From contig DJVH01000106.1 of NCBI GenBank assembly GCA_002440825.1, forward strand, positions 1 through 5,949: a stretch of 5,949 nt of DNA. Reading direction: 5' to 3'. This stretch comes from Bacteriovoracaceae bacterium UBA6261. GTDB lineage: Bacteria; Bdellovibrionota; Bacteriovoracia; Bacteriovoracales; Bacteriovoracaceae. A program made the position numbers and the translations under genes. Shown piece by piece: positions 5,526 through 5,949 of this stretch. Numbering within the stretch: the first letter of the stretch is position 1; every line of letters starts with the position of its first letter. The notes beneath the pieces are model-generated. The model did not search any database. It saw only the letters and a program-made list of their open reading frames with translations, and was not told the origin of the DNA.

Positions 5526-5949
5526 GAGAACATTATTTAAAATGTCCATATCTGGTTTATAAAGTGGTGTCTTCACATCCATCATTCCCAGGAAAGTATG
5601 AAAGACGTTGTCATGAGAAAGAGCTTCTGATGATTTCTTCTTCAGTTCGGTATAATTGATCTTCTTGGCCATCTCACCGCCAAACCAAAGAATAGAGGCA
5701 ACATTTTTTTGTTCATCAGGCGCTACAAAATAAGGCAGACCGTGGAGATACACTCCATTTTCCCCCAAGGATTCTCCATGATCGCTCACGTAGAACATGG
5801 CGGTCCCATATTCATTGGAATTGGCCTTAAGAAGCTCGATAATTTTGGATAAGAAGAAATCAGTATAGTAAATGGCATTGTCGTAAGCATTATTGATTTC
5901 TTCATTGGAACATTTTTCAAGTTCATTTGTTTTACAAACAGGAGTGAAT
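5517..5949 (-). CDS. eptA: EptA-type phosphoethanolamine transferase, C-terminal part, cut by window edge
   Basis: The last 143 codons are visible and the frame is open to the window edge (first whole codon 5948-5946). The ATG at 5798 is internal because conserved family sequence continues upstream of it. Family marks in order, numbered within the fragment, are TPVC...C (C5, C13; a typical disulfide pair), NAYDNAIYYTD (20-30), YVSDHGESLGE (53-63) and YLHGLPYFVAPDEQ (67-80), ending DVKTPLYKPDMDIL. In EptA/MCR enzymes the Asp and His of SDHGESLGE (here D56, H57) bind the catalytic zinc and the His of YLHG (H69) contacts substrate. These inner-membrane enzymes move phosphoethanolamine from phosphatidylethanolamine to lipid A on the periplasmic side, which can lower sensitivity to cationic peptides such as polymyxin. 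The membrane domain and nucleophile Thr lie outside the window. The KNVASILWF segment lacks the usual VP. EptA is favoured over EptB/EptC or MCR-like relatives, but which target it modifies cannot be settled. Confidence 0.88.
   Translation of the reverse strand, partial: FTPVCKTNELEKCSNEEINNAYDNAIYYTDFFLSKIIELLKANSNEYGTAMFYVSDHGESLGENGVYLHGLPYFVAPDEQKNVASILWFGGEMAKKINYTELKKKSSEALSHDNVFHTFLGMMDVKTPLYKPDMDILNNVLKK

Overview
The window looks like chromosomal DNA of a Gram-negative bacterium of moderate to low G+C. The end of an EptA-type lipid A phosphoethanolamine transferase at the right edge implies lipopolysaccharide. Seven of the nine genes encode exported or membrane proteins, and most of these are poorly characterised. 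That density of small secreted proteins, plus several whose style recalls predatory Bdellovibrionota (Bacteriovorax-like), makes that phylum my best guess. It is an inference from protein style, not a proof. I see no tRNA, rRNA, CRISPR array, insertion sequence or phage gene.

Layout. Positions 1-1131 (+ strand) hold a tight three-gene cassette: the end of an exported protein, a two-helix membrane protein joined to it by an ATGA overlap, and a multi-helix membrane protein reached through a five-codon minicistron. Positions 4736 down to 1137 (- strand) hold four genes reading leftwards: a predicted exported cysteine hydrolase (DCAD motif), a large exported protein of unknown function, an exported HEXXH zinc metalloprotease, and a 53-residue basic protein of the so-called plasmid stabilization family. 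The cassette and this group converge with only 5 bases between their stop codons. From 4737 to 4871 lies a divergent AT-rich promoter region. From 4872 to 5471 (+ strand) is an exported, membrane-anchored protein with a Cys/Pro-rich tail. It ends at a strong bidirectional terminator shared with the convergent EptA-like gene (5517 to the window edge, - strand).

How the genes may work together. The + strand cassette looks translationally coupled, so its exported protein and two membrane proteins may form one envelope complex. The leftward group pairs two predicted exported hydrolases with an unknown exported protein; the metalloprotease follows the unknown protein after 22 bases, so those two are probably co-transcribed. 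Two RNA-level structures stand out. One is a hairpin of about 12 bp that buries the ribosome binding site of the 53-residue basic protein. The other is a 14-base inverted repeat (13 of 14 matching) around an A/T-rich core, just upstream of the large unknown exported protein. No complete, recognisable new defence or mobile system is visible. The most unusual material is this regulatory architecture and the uncharacterised envelope proteins.
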